Shown: positions 1 to 7,849 of the stretch, piece by piece
Numbering within the stretch: the first letter of the stretch is position 1
How the letters are laid out: the number at the start of each line of letters is the position of its first letter
Source of the DNA: Clostridium paridis
Lineage (GTDB): Bacteria > Bacillota > Clostridia > Clostridiales > Clostridiaceae
NCBI RefSeq assembly: GCF_016765615.1
Contig: NZ_JAESWA010000022.1
Location: forward strand, 893,542 to 957,541
Reading direction: 5' to 3'
DNA: 64,000 nucleotides
Notes under the pieces: generated by a model
The model's database searches: none
What the model was told of the DNA's origin: nothing
What the model saw: only the letters and a program-made list of their open reading frames with translations
Position numbers and translations under genes: made by a program

Positions 1-582
1 AGCAAAGAAACTATTATTCACAGTGTAGTGTTTGTAACTTATTCTATTTTCAGCCTTAACATCAAAAATTAAAAATACATTTTCACCTTTAACTTTTGCT
101 GGATATACATAAGCTTTTTCACTTTCATTTGCTCCATTGTTAAGTGTACTCTTAAATATCTCTTGTAAATCCACCTGATCACTTGCAGTATAATTTACCT
201 TATAGTATATCTTCCCGTCAGCATTAACAATTGCTAAACTTGAATTATGTAAATCTTTTTTTGCAAAGAAAGTATCCATCTGCTGCTTATTTTTTATGTC
301 CACATTACTTTTGTTTATTTCATAAACAAAGTTCTGATAATATTCTTCGCCATAATTAAAATAGTATTCGATGTATTCGGATGTTATAGTTCTAGAGAAC
401 ATCTTATTAAATACTCCGTATGAAAAGAATGCAAGAAGAAAACATATTCCGAATACAACAACCAATTCAAATCTTATGCTTTTCTCCATTCTTTCGTTAA
501 AAAGCCTATAAATTATCTTTATAGGCTTCATAATCTTCATATTTAGTATTCTATTTAACCTTCTATTAATTTTATTTATCAA
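1..582 (-). CDS. Sensor histidine kinase, N-terminal part (cut by window edge)
   Basis: Only the N-terminal part lies in the window; the kinase core would be to the left. A basic N-terminus is followed by one membrane segment (FELVVVFGICFLLAFFSYGVF) and then an extracytoplasmic region with alternating charged and aromatic residues. It directly follows the response regulator on the same strand, so it is very probably the partner sensor. Start is uncertain: a TTG at 582 overlaps the regulator stop and has GGGGAG/TAGG upstream, while an ATG at 540 lacks a well-spaced ribosome site. The ligand is unknown. The kinase call rests on context, since no catalytic motif is visible. Confidence 0.7.
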   Translation of the reverse strand, partial: MINKINRRLNRILNMKIMKPIKIIYRLFNERMEKSIRFELVVVFGICFLLAFFSYGVFNKMFSRTITSEYIEYYFNYGEEYYQNFVYEINKSNVDIKNKQQMDTFFAKKDLHNSSLAIVNADGKIYYKVNYTASDQVDLQEIFKSTLNNGANESEKAYVYPAKVKGENVFLIFDVKAENRISYKHYTVNNSFFA

Positions 583-1294
583 TTTTATAACCTACTCCCC
601 ATACTGTCTTTATATATTTAGGGTTTCTTGGATTTTCCTCTAGTTTTTCTCTGATTTTTCTTATATGGACCATTACAGTATTGTCTGATTGTATAAATTG
701 TTCGTTCCATACGCTTTCGTATATATTTTCAATAGAAAATACTTTCCCTTTGTTCTTTGCAAGAAGAGCAAGAATATCAAACTCTATTGGAGTTAACTTT
801 ACCTCTTCATCATTTAAAAATATTTGATGACTTTCTAAATTAATAACTAATTCATCAGCTTGTATGACATTGGAATTCTCTTTTACCTTAAAACCTGTTT
901 CATCATTTATAATCGCTTGATTTAATCTTTTAAACCTTCTTAATTGTGATTTTACTCTTGCAATCAGTTCTAATGGATTGAAGGGTTTAGTAACATAATC
1001 ATCTGCTCCTGTGTTTAATCCAAGAATCTTATCTATGTCTTGTGTTTTCGCAGAAAGCATTATTATTGGAATATTTTTTTCTTCTCTTATTTTAAGGCAA
1101 GCTTCTATCCCATCAACCTTAGGCATCATAATATCAAGTATAACTAGGTCAACCTCTTCATCACTTAATATTTTTAGCGCTTCTTCTCCATCGCCAGCCT
1201 TTATTGTATCAAAGCCTTCTCCTTTTAAATATATATCCACCAAATCCCTTATTTCTTTTTCATCATCAACTATAAGTACCTTCTCTTTCCTCAT
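572..1294 (-). CDS. OmpR/VanR-family response regulator
   Basis: The 240-residue protein has a receiver domain (about 1-120) with acidic pair D10-D11, phospho-acceptor D54 in LVILDIMMP and conserved K103 in VTKPF. A C-terminal winged-helix DNA-binding domain (about 145-238) ends in the typical VWGVGYKID. The receiver resembles the VanR branch of the OmpR family. Its start overlaps the end of the PAP2 phosphatase gene by 29 bases and its stop overlaps the proposed sensor start, so the three form one operon. It probably controls cell-envelope genes, but no target operator was identified. Confidence 0.93.
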   Translation of the reverse strand: MRKEKVLIVDDEKEIRDLVDIYLKGEGFDTIKAGDGEEALKILSDEEVDLVILDIMMPKVDGIEACLKIREEKNIPIIMLSAKTQDIDKILGLNTGADDYVTKPFNPLELIARVKSQLRRFKRLNQAIINDETGFKVKENSNVIQADELVINLESHQIFLNDEEVKLTPIEFDILALLAKNKGKVFSIENIYESVWNEQFIQSDNTVMVHIRKIREKLEENPRNPKYIKTVWGVGYKIDK

Positions 1295-1913
1295 CCTTCG
1301 AAGTCCCTATCCTTTCCTCTAATAAATTTATCCCATTTATTATAAAATATCCTAACCCTAATGCTGAAATTACATCTAAAATAAGATGTTGTTTAACAAA
1401 AACTGTTGATAAAATTATTGATACTACTAAAGTCAGTATCATGTATTTTTGATAACTCTTAAGATTTTTCAATCCTAATAAGAAATAACCAATTACTGCT
1501 GTTGTATAAACATGTATACTTGGAAAACAGTTAAACGGATTATCATTCTGATAGGTGTATCTAACTAGTCTAGATAGAAAATCATTTCCCACTATTACAG
1601 GTCTTGCTATAGTGGTTTGAAATAATAAATAGATACCATAGCATATTGAAACTCCTATACACAAAGAGTATACAGCTTTATAATAACTTTTTTTATCATT
1701 AAACATCAAAAACAAAACTCCGCCTACTAAAAAGACATACCAACTGTAGTAGGGTATTATAAATATTTTTAGGAAAGGTATCTTCATATCAAATATTGTT
1801 GTAAGGTTACTAACTTCATTCCAAGGTTTATTAAAAACCCCATATAAAGAACCTATTATTCCATATATTCCAAATAACCAAATGTGTTTAATATTTTCTT
1901 TAACCTTATCCAT
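1266..1913 (-). CDS. PAP2-superfamily membrane phosphatase
   Basis: This 215-residue integral membrane protein has about six hydrophobic segments. The PAP2 signature is present in pieces: RP at residues 104-105, PSIH at 131-134, and H176/D180 in VKQHLILD. These histidines form the phosphoryl-transfer centre in the family, which dephosphorylates lipid phosphates such as undecaprenyl pyrophosphate or phosphatidylglycerophosphate. The exact substrate cannot be told. It is the first gene of an operon with the VanR-like regulator and sensor, which fits a role in envelope stress or cell-wall lipid recycling. Confidence 0.85.
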   Translation of the reverse strand: MDKVKENIKHIWLFGIYGIIGSLYGVFNKPWNEVSNLTTIFDMKIPFLKIFIIPYYSWYVFLVGGVLFLMFNDKKSYYKAVYSLCIGVSICYGIYLLFQTTIARPVIVGNDFLSRLVRYTYQNDNPFNCFPSIHVYTTAVIGYFLLGLKNLKSYQKYMILTLVVSIILSTVFVKQHLILDVISALGLGYFIINGINLLEERIGTSKDEEREGTYS

Positions 1914-2092
1914 AAATCCCCATCCTTCGTAGCTTTATAATTATATTTTAATATGAATTTCTTTAGAAAACAAAGTATAAATTCTTAATATTTCCTTAAT
2001 TACATTATGCTTTTATAAGCTTAATTGCGTCCTTATATAAGTAACTTTTCCTTCTTTATTATTAACTTTTACCATAATTATATTAATACTTA

Positions 2093-2138
2093 TAAAAAAA
2101 TAACAGAGATGCCCAATATTTAAGACACCTCTGTTATA
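2093..2138 (-). terminator. Rho-independent terminator after ddl
   Basis: On the minus strand TAACAGAG pairs with CTCTGTTA (with two further inner pairs after a mismatch), followed by a run of seven T. It lies just past the ddl stop and separates ddl from the PAP2 operon. Confidence 0.85.
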
Positions 2139-2149
2139 ACTTATAGTAC

Positions 2150-3055
2150 TTAATTTCTTGAAACCTTTAATGATTTATCTATAATAATATCTAAAAGCTC
2201 ATTAAATTCAATATTTATTCCTGCTGCACTCTTAGGTATAAGAGAATTTTTAGTCATTCCTGGTAAAGTATTCACTTCTAATATATATGGAACTCCTTCT
2301 TTAACAATCATATCTACTCTAGCATAAACTGAACATTTCAATGCTTTATAAGTTGCTAAAGCCATTTTCTGTACTTCTGAATAAAGTTCTTCTTCTAATT
2401 CAACTACAAATTCATCTGCTCCGCCATCTGAATACTTTGATGCATAATCAAAGAATGAAGATTTAGGTTTTATTGCAATGATAGGATATAGTTTTCCATC
2501 AATAACTGGACATGTTATTTCATCACCTTTAATGTATTCTTCTATCATTACTTCAGAATCCCACTTAAGTGCTTCTGCTACACAACCTTCAATACTTTCT
2601 TTATCATTTACAACAAATGTTGCTACAGAAGATCCTCCAGAATTAGGTTTAACTACAATTGGATATCCTAATTCTTCTATAACATCATAATTTATTTCTT
2701 CAATTGATGAAACATTAAACCATCTTGCAGTTCTGATATCACAAGCTTTTAATACTTTTTTAGTCATATCTTTGTCCATACAAACAGAAGAACTCATTAT
2801 TCCACATCCTGAATAAGGAATTCCTAATGTTTCAAGAACAGCCTGTACAGCTCCATCTTCACCGAATTTACCATGCAGTGCAAGCAATGCAAAATCTATC
2901 CCTTTTACTTTTTCAACTAATTCTTCTTTACTATTCAAAAGTATTGGTACTATTTCATATTTATTTTTATCAAGATTTTCTACTACAGAATTACCACTAG
3001 CTATAGATATGTCTCTTTCAGAAGAAACACCACCCATAATTACTCCAACTTTCAT
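2150..3055 (-). CDS. ddl: D-alanine--D-alanine ligase
   Basis: ATP-grasp ligase that makes D-Ala-D-Ala for peptidoglycan precursors. Starting at the ATG at 3055 (GGAGGG eight bases upstream) it has 301 residues, normal for a short Ddl. Visible landmarks are the N-terminal HGKFGEDG segment, the glycine-rich NSGGSSVA loop (138-145), the omega-loop F-D-Y-A-S-K-Y (202-208) and EVNTLPGMT (260-268) for metal binding. The KY pair in the omega loop is the D-Ala-specific form; VanA-type D-lactate ligases differ there. It is therefore not a vancomycin-resistance ligase, despite the VanR-like genes nearby. It has its own promoter and terminator. Confidence 0.96.
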   Translation of the reverse strand: MKVGVIMGGVSSERDISIASGNSVVENLDKNKYEIVPILLNSKEELVEKVKGIDFALLALHGKFGEDGAVQAVLETLGIPYSGCGIMSSSVCMDKDMTKKVLKACDIRTARWFNVSSIEEINYDVIEELGYPIVVKPNSGGSSVATFVVNDKESIEGCVAEALKWDSEVMIEEYIKGDEITCPVIDGKLYPIIAIKPKSSFFDYASKYSDGGADEFVVELEEELYSEVQKMALATYKALKCSVYARVDMIVKEGVPYILEVNTLPGMTKNSLIPKSAAGINIEFNELLDIIIDKSLKVSRN

Positions 3056-3088
3056 TAATGAACCCTCCAAATAATAAAATCTTTGTTT

Positions 3089-3117
3089 ATTATAAACCTT
3101 TAAAGCTTAATTGGCAA
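3089..3117 (-). promoter_or_regulatory. Sigma-A type promoter of ddl
   Basis: On the minus strand TTGCCA is followed after exactly 17 bases by TATAAT, about 35 bases before the ddl start. This is a near-consensus vegetative promoter. Confidence 0.75.
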
Positions 3118-3201
3118 TTAACAAGTATGCTAATTAAACTATATTATTTATAAAGAATCCTGGATATTGTGAAATTTCACATAACATACAATGTGAAAAA
3201 T

Positions 3202-3228
3202 AAAAAAGCAGAAGCCCTAAGCTTCTAC
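3202..3228 (-). terminator. Terminator after nth
   Basis: Minus-strand hairpin AGAAGC-TTAGG-GCTTCT followed by GCTTTTTT. It closes the cysK-to-nth run of genes. Confidence 0.8.
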
Positions 3229-3253
3229 TCTCAAGTAAACTTTCATAAACAAC

Positions 3254-3889
3254 TTAATCTTTATTAATTGTTTTAAAGTAATTGCAATACTTGTTAATAA
3301 CGCATCCTTCACAATTTGGTTTTCTCGCAGTACAACATCTTCTACCATGAAATATTAGTAAATGGTGTGCATGAGACCACTGATTTTTAGGTATTTCCTT
3401 CATGAGTTGTTCTTCAGTTTTTTCTACATTATTTGCCTCTGCCAAGCCAATTCTATTTGATACTCTAAAAACATGAGTATCAACTGCTATAGCTGGCACT
3501 CCAAATGCATTTGACAACACCACATTAGCAGTCTTACGTCCTGCCCCTGCTAATGATGTAATTCCTTCCATAGTATTAGGAACTTCACCATTAAATTTGT
3601 CTTTTAATTGTCTACACATTAAGTAAATATTTTTTGCTTTATTTCTATATAAACCTATTTGTTTTATTCTATTTTCCAATTCTTCATGGGTTAAAATTAA
3701 AAAGCTATCTAAGTCAGGATACTCTTTAAACAAACTTTCTGTAACCTCATTAACTTTCTTATCAGTTGTTTGTGCAGAAAGTATAGTCGCCACTAGAAGT
3801 TGAAAAGGTGAGTTATGGTCCAGTTCACACTTTGCATCTGGATATGCTTCTTTTAAAAGTTCTAAAACTTTTCCAGTACTCTTTTTCAT
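3254..3889 (-). CDS. nth: Endonuclease III (DNA glycosylase/AP lyase)
   Basis: Base-excision-repair glycosylase acting on oxidised pyrimidines, with lyase activity at abasic sites. The 211-residue length is typical. The helix-hairpin-helix region LAGAGRKTANVV holds catalytic K119, and D137 follows in AVDTHVFR. A C-terminal 4Fe-4S loop has the C-x6-C-x2-C-x5-C spacing (C186, C193, C196, C202). It starts 21 bases downstream of plsC with a GGAGG site, so it is probably the last gene of the cysK operon. Confidence 0.97.
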   Translation of the reverse strand: MKKSTGKVLELLKEAYPDAKCELDHNSPFQLLVATILSAQTTDKKVNEVTESLFKEYPDLDSFLILTHEELENRIKQIGLYRNKAKNIYLMCRQLKDKFNGEVPNTMEGITSLAGAGRKTANVVLSNAFGVPAIAVDTHVFRVSNRIGLAEANNVEKTEEQLMKEIPKNQWSHAHHLLIFHGRRCCTARKPNCEGCVINKYCNYFKTINKD

Positions 3890-3910
3890 AGCTCCTCCTT
3901 AATAAAATAT

Positions 3911-4615
3911 TTAAGAATAAAATCCTCTATACTTTTCTGGTAATAGTTTAGCTATATTTTTCATAATATATACCAAAACTCTATCATCGTATTGATGTTT
4001 ATCCTCATCCGTTTCTTTTAATGGAAGCGTAAATGGTTCTCCAAATTTCACAGTAACTTTTGAATTATTCCATTTTTCTTTTGCCATATCACCATCTTTA
4101 TTTATAGGTAGTAATATTTCACTACCTTCCATACCTATTGGCACTATCTCTGCCTTAGTTAATCTTGCAATTAATAGAATACCTTTTTTAGCTTCAATCA
4201 TGGCACCTGTCCTGCTTCTTGTTCCTTCTGGAAATATTAAAATATTATTTCCTGCTCTAACGGTCTTTACAATATTCATAATAGCATCTTTATCTGCTGA
4301 ATTAGGTTTTATATTAATAGTCTTAACTATCTTTGCTCCTAAGTTAGTTACTGGGTCATTAGATAATTTGACACCTGCAATAAAAAACGGATCATATTTT
4401 TCCTTCAGAAGTTTATTTAAAATCAATCCATCTGAATTGCTTAGATGATTGCATATAAATATCTTAGCTCCCTTAGCTTTATCAATATTTTCAAATCCTT
4501 CTACATTTAATTGAGCATATCTTTTTATATACCCATTGGCTAATTTTCTTGCTATGATTATGAACCACTTTTCAGGCAGTACATTTATAACTTTTGCTAA
4601 AGACTTTGATATCAT
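3911..4615 (-). CDS. plsC: 1-acyl-sn-glycerol-3-phosphate acyltransferase
   Basis: Membrane-associated acyltransferase that converts lysophosphatidate to phosphatidate in phospholipid synthesis. The 234-residue protein has both family blocks: the catalytic NHLSNSD (56-62, NHx4D) and the glycerol-phosphate-binding FPEGTRS (128-134). An N-terminal hydrophobic stretch would dock it to the membrane. It sits between queG (72 bases upstream) and nth (21 bases downstream) on the same strand. Confidence 0.92.
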   Translation of the reverse strand: MISKSLAKVINVLPEKWFIIIARKLANGYIKRYAQLNVEGFENIDKAKGAKIFICNHLSNSDGLILNKLLKEKYDPFFIAGVKLSNDPVTNLGAKIVKTINIKPNSADKDAIMNIVKTVRAGNNILIFPEGTRSRTGAMIEAKKGILLIARLTKAEIVPIGMEGSEILLPINKDGDMAKEKWNNSKVTVKFGEPFTLPLKETDEDKHQYDDRVLVYIMKNIAKLLPEKYRGFYS

Positions 4616-4687
4616 TTCCTTTTCCCCTCACTAAATAAATGGTTTTAAATTCATAAAAAAACCTATATTATAAATTTTCTACCACAA

Positions 4688-5689
4688 TTATAAATTACTT
4701 TTCTCATAAAGTCTATTCAAATAGTCTTTTAAGTATGGTGATTGAAATTTAATATCTTCAAATTCCATTTTATTTTTGTCATAATTTCTTATTAGTGAGT
4801 TTCTAATTATAATATTTTTCCCTCTCCATCCACAGGAGGTTATCTTTAACTTATTCTTAAACTCTTCATTATTTATGTAAATTAGTTTTTTGCTATCTTC
4901 CTCATTCATAAAATCTAAAGGATAGAATTCCATCAAGCTACTTCTTTTAGCTTTTTCATTATATGGGCAATGTTTTTGACAACTATCACATCCAAAAATT
5001 CTTCCTTCCAATTTATCAAACCAAATATCATCAATATCTTTTTTTTGAGTAATATAAGATAAACATATATTAGGATTTTTTCTTTTGCTATTAATTGCTT
5101 TAGTTGGGCATTCATTATGACATATATTACATTCCCCACAATTAATAAATTTATTTAAACTTTCAAATGTTAGGTTTGTTGAATTATCTATTTCAAGATC
5201 AGTTATTATTTCGCCTAGAAATACATATGAACCATATTTTTCAGTTATAAGCATATTGTTTTTGCCTATAAATCCTATGCCCGCAAGATATGCTATGTAT
5301 CTTTCAGGTAAAGTGTTAGAATCAACGAAACAATAGGCTTCTCCTCCTAACCCTCTAATAAAACCTGCAACTTTTTCTAAGTACTCTAAAACAACCTTGT
5401 GATAGTCATTCCCTCTTGTATAAACAGAAAACCCATTATCTACATATTCACATGCATGAAGATAAGGGAAAGCTATAGAAACTATAGTCTTCCCCTTATT
5501 ATAGTAATGGTTAGGATTCACTCTTTTATCTATGTCCTTCTCTTCAAACTCATTTTCAAGAGAAAGTTCTTTCCTACTTTCATAAAAACCTCTAAGCTCA
5601 TCAAAAACTCTACACTCCGTAAATCCAACTAAATCTAGTCCTATTGAATTACAGTACTCTAAAATCTTATCCTTAATGTTCTTTTCCAT
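4688..5689 (-). CDS. queG: Epoxyqueuosine reductase
   Basis: Cobalamin- and iron-sulfur-dependent enzyme for the last step of queuosine synthesis on tRNA. The 333-residue protein has the catalytic aspartate region FVDSNTLPER (D123), the AGIGFIGKNNMLI block, a first 4Fe-4S set (C184, C187, C190, C194) and a second set ending C234, C237, C241 with CP. It starts 4 bases after the cysE stop, so it is translated from the same message. The link to cysteine genes is co-transcription only. A related bacterial reductase cannot be wholly excluded, but the twin cluster spacing is that of QueG. Confidence 0.92.
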   Translation of the reverse strand: MEKNIKDKILEYCNSIGLDLVGFTECRVFDELRGFYESRKELSLENEFEEKDIDKRVNPNHYYNKGKTIVSIAFPYLHACEYVDNGFSVYTRGNDYHKVVLEYLEKVAGFIRGLGGEAYCFVDSNTLPERYIAYLAGIGFIGKNNMLITEKYGSYVFLGEIITDLEIDNSTNLTFESLNKFINCGECNICHNECPTKAINSKRKNPNICLSYITQKKDIDDIWFDKLEGRIFGCDSCQKHCPYNEKAKRSSLMEFYPLDFMNEEDSKKLIYINNEEFKNKLKITSCGWRGKNIIIRNSLIRNYDKNKMEFEDIKFQSPYLKDYLNRLYEKSNL

Positions 5690-5693
5690 ATAA

Positions 5694-6287
5694 TCAAATC
5701 ACCATTTCATTAAACATTTTTCTCATTTTTCCTCTGACATCAGTAATTTCAATAATAGTTGCTGAAGTCTTAACAATATTCCTTGCTGGAGCTCCAACTG
5801 CTGTAGCATCTTTTGGAACATCTTTTAAAACTACAGAATTTGCGCCTATCTTGGCTCCATCAGAAACTACAATAGGTCCTAGAACCTTTGCACCACTGCC
5901 TATTACTACATTACTTCCAATCGTAGGATGCCTTTTCCCTTTTTGCTTACCAGTTCCACCTAATGTTACACCATGATATATTAAAACATTATTGCCAATT
6001 TCTGCTGTTTCACCAATAACAACACCCATTCCATGGTCTATCACTAAACCTCTGCCTATTTTAGCTCCAGGGTGAATTTCAATTCCTGTGAGGAATCTAG
6101 CAAGCTGCGAAATAAGTCTGGCAAAGAAAAACATTTTTTTTGTATAGAAATAATGTGATATTCTATATGCAATCAGAGCATGTATCCCAGGATAAAGCAA
6201 AAGTACTTCAATAAAACTCCTTGCAGCTGGGTCATTTTTCATGACACTATTAACATCATATCTTAGATTTTTAAACAAGCTTATCAC
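5694..6287 (-). CDS. cysE: Serine O-acetyltransferase
   Basis: Makes O-acetylserine from serine and acetyl-CoA, the substrate of the CysK encoded just upstream. The 197-residue protein has a helical N-terminus and a left-handed beta-helix of hexapeptide repeats, with the active-site histidines in [11 protein letters not shown] and YHGVTLGG. It lacks the longer N-terminal extension of enterobacterial CysE, as is usual in Firmicutes. The listed start is a GTG; a TTG at 6278 is better spaced from AGGA and may be the true start. It follows cysK by about 12 bases. Confidence 0.95.
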   Translation of the reverse strand: MISLFKNLRYDVNSVMKNDPAARSFIEVLLLYPGIHALIAYRISHYFYTKKMFFFARLISQLARFLTGIEIHPGAKIGRGLVIDHGMGVVIGETAEIGNNVLIYHGVTLGGTGKQKGKRHPTIGSNVVIGSGAKVLGPIVVSDGAKIGANSVVLKDVPKDATAVGAPARNIVKTSATIIEITDVRGKMRKMFNEMVI

Positions 6288-6299
6288 ATCCTACATTAA

Positions 6300-7211
6300 T
6301 TAATCATATAGGCCCATAGAAATATATTTTTCTCCTCCATCTGGAGCTATAACTAATACTTTTTTACCTTGTCCAAGCTTTTTAGCAACTTGAAGTGCTG
6401 CATATAATGCTCCACCAGCTGAAATTCCTATTAGAACTCCTTCTTTTGTAGCAAAGTCTTTTGCAGTTTTAAATGCATCTTCTTCAGTTACTTGGATTAT
6501 TTCATCAATAACACTTGCATCATATATATCTGGAACGAAACCTGCTCCAATACCTTGTATTTTATGTGGTCCTGGATTTCCGCCTGATAATACAGGTGAT
6601 TTTGCTGGCTCAACAGCTATGACTTTCACATTAGTTTTATAATTATTCTTTAGGTTCTTACCTACTCCAGTTACAGTACCACCAGTACCAACTCCTGCTA
6701 CAAAAGCGTCTAAGTCTGGAATATCCTTATATATTTCTTCTGCAGTAGTTTCATAGTGTTTTTCTGGATTAGCCAAATTAGTAAATTGTTGTGGCATAAA
6801 GTATCCTTCTTGCTCAACCAATTCTGTAGCTTTAGCTATTGCACCTTTCATACCTTTAGCGCCTTCAGTTAATATTAATTCAGCACCATAAGCTTTTAAA
6901 AGGTCTCTTCTTTCTTTACTCATTGTTTCAGGCATAGTTATAACAACTCTATAACCTTTTAATTTTCCTATCATAGCAATTGCTATTCCTGTATTACCTG
7001 AAGTTGGTTCAACTATTGTTGATCCTGGCTTTAATAAACCTAATTCTTCTGCTTTTTCAATCATTCCAAGTGCTGCTCTATCTTTTACACTTCCACCTGG
7101 ATTAAACTTTTCAAGTTTAACATAAACTTCTGCTGAATTCTCATCAGTTAAAGTCTTAACCTTTAATACTGGTGTGTTTCCTACTAATTGTAACGCATTT
7201 TCATAAATCAT
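6300..7211 (-). CDS. cysK: Cysteine synthase (O-acetylserine sulfhydrylase)
   Basis: PLP enzyme making cysteine from O-acetylserine and sulfide. From the ATG at 7211 (GGAGG eight bases upstream) it has 303 residues. The PLP lysine is K43 in NPGGSVKDR, and the TSGNTG substrate loop and GTGGT phosphate loop are both present. An in-frame ATG five codons upstream places the ribosome site inside the coding region and is rejected. It is the first gene behind a cysteine T-box, so expression should rise when uncharged tRNA-Cys accumulates. Confidence 0.97.
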   Translation of the reverse strand: MIYENALQLVGNTPVLKVKTLTDENSAEVYVKLEKFNPGGSVKDRAALGMIEKAEELGLLKPGSTIVEPTSGNTGIAIAMIGKLKGYRVVITMPETMSKERRDLLKAYGAELILTEGAKGMKGAIAKATELVEQEGYFMPQQFTNLANPEKHYETTAEEIYKDIPDLDAFVAGVGTGGTVTGVGKNLKNNYKTNVKVIAVEPAKSPVLSGGNPGPHKIQGIGAGFVPDIYDASVIDEIIQVTEEDAFKTAKDFATKEGVLIGISAGGALYAALQVAKKLGQGKKVLVIAPDGGEKYISMGLYD

Positions 7212-7260
7212 ACTATATACCTCCATGTATCTTTATATTAATTTTAATTTTTTTACGTAT

Positions 7261-7590
7261 AATAAAAAAAATCCCAATCTCTAATAAATTATAGAGACGA
7301 GATAACCCGCGGTTCCACTCTAATTAAGCATATAACGCTTCACCTTAAAATCATTTTAACGGATGAAATCCGGATAACCCTACTAAAGTAATTTTTCAGG
7401 ATATCAGCTCCAAAGTGCACTTCACAAAGATTTAAGTAAAGGCTTTCCACCGCCGCCTTCTCTCTTTTTAAATAACTAATAGTTAAACTTACTTTAAAGT
7501 TTTCCCTCAAATTAGTTATCTTAACTTTCCTCTAAGCTACTCTTCTTTTTCATAACTTTTAATTCCCACTATTTTGATATGGTTTATATA
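7261..7590 (-). promoter_or_regulatory. T-box riboswitch leader, cysteine-specific
   Basis: The leader of cysK contains the canonical T-box sequence TGGAACCGCGG near 7305-7317. Upstream is a Stem I region with AGAGAG and GGTGGAAAGCC elements. The presumed specifier loop reads TGAAGTGCACTTTGG, with TGC (7417-7419, a cysteine codon) in the specifier position followed by A. The variable base of TGGN is A, matching the U discriminator of tRNA-Cys. The terminator arm (about 7262-7305) ends in eight T right before cysK. All elements point to tRNA-Cys sensing. I assigned the specifier by eye, without a folding program. Confidence 0.93.
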
Positions 7591-7594
7591 CTTA

Positions 7595-7622
7595 ATTATA
7601 TGCTCTTTATTCCAAAAGTCAA
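7595..7622 (-). promoter_or_regulatory. Promoter of the T-box/cysK operon
   Basis: Minus-strand TTGACT and TATAAT separated by 16 bases, placed just upstream of the T-box leader. It matches the vegetative consensus closely. Confidence 0.8.
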
Positions 7623-7758
7623 CAAGTTTTTTTAATTTTTATTTTTAATTTTTTTTGAATCCTTACCTTTTTCTATTATTCCTTACTAATTTAATAATAA
7701 TGTATGAAAAAACTTATTATTTTCACACTCTTTTTGATATTTTATATTTAAAGCATTT

Positions 7759-7815
7759 GAGGAATAACTTGTAAATGATATTATTGTTTAAATAATCATT
7801 TGCAAGTTATTCCTC
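7759..7815. repeat. 21-bp inverted repeat (long hairpin)
   Basis: Positions 7759-7779 pair with 7795-7815 over 21 base pairs with a single G-T pair, leaving a 15-base loop. No T run follows on either strand, so it is not a normal intrinsic terminator. It lies between the cysK promoter and the end of the MgtE_N/CBS gene, about 35 bases past that gene's stop. Confidence 0.8.
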
Positions 7816-7849
7816 TATATTCATAAGTACCATTTATTTTATATTTTAA

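Noticed and set aside
2040-2081. 20-codon minus-strand frame between PAP2 and ddl
   Set aside because: No ribosome site and low-complexity sequence; treated as intergenic.
2150-3055. Possible vancomycin-resistance ligase because of nearby VanR-like genes
   Set aside because: The omega loop has the KY pair of D-Ala-D-Ala ligases, and no vanH or vanX homologue is present.
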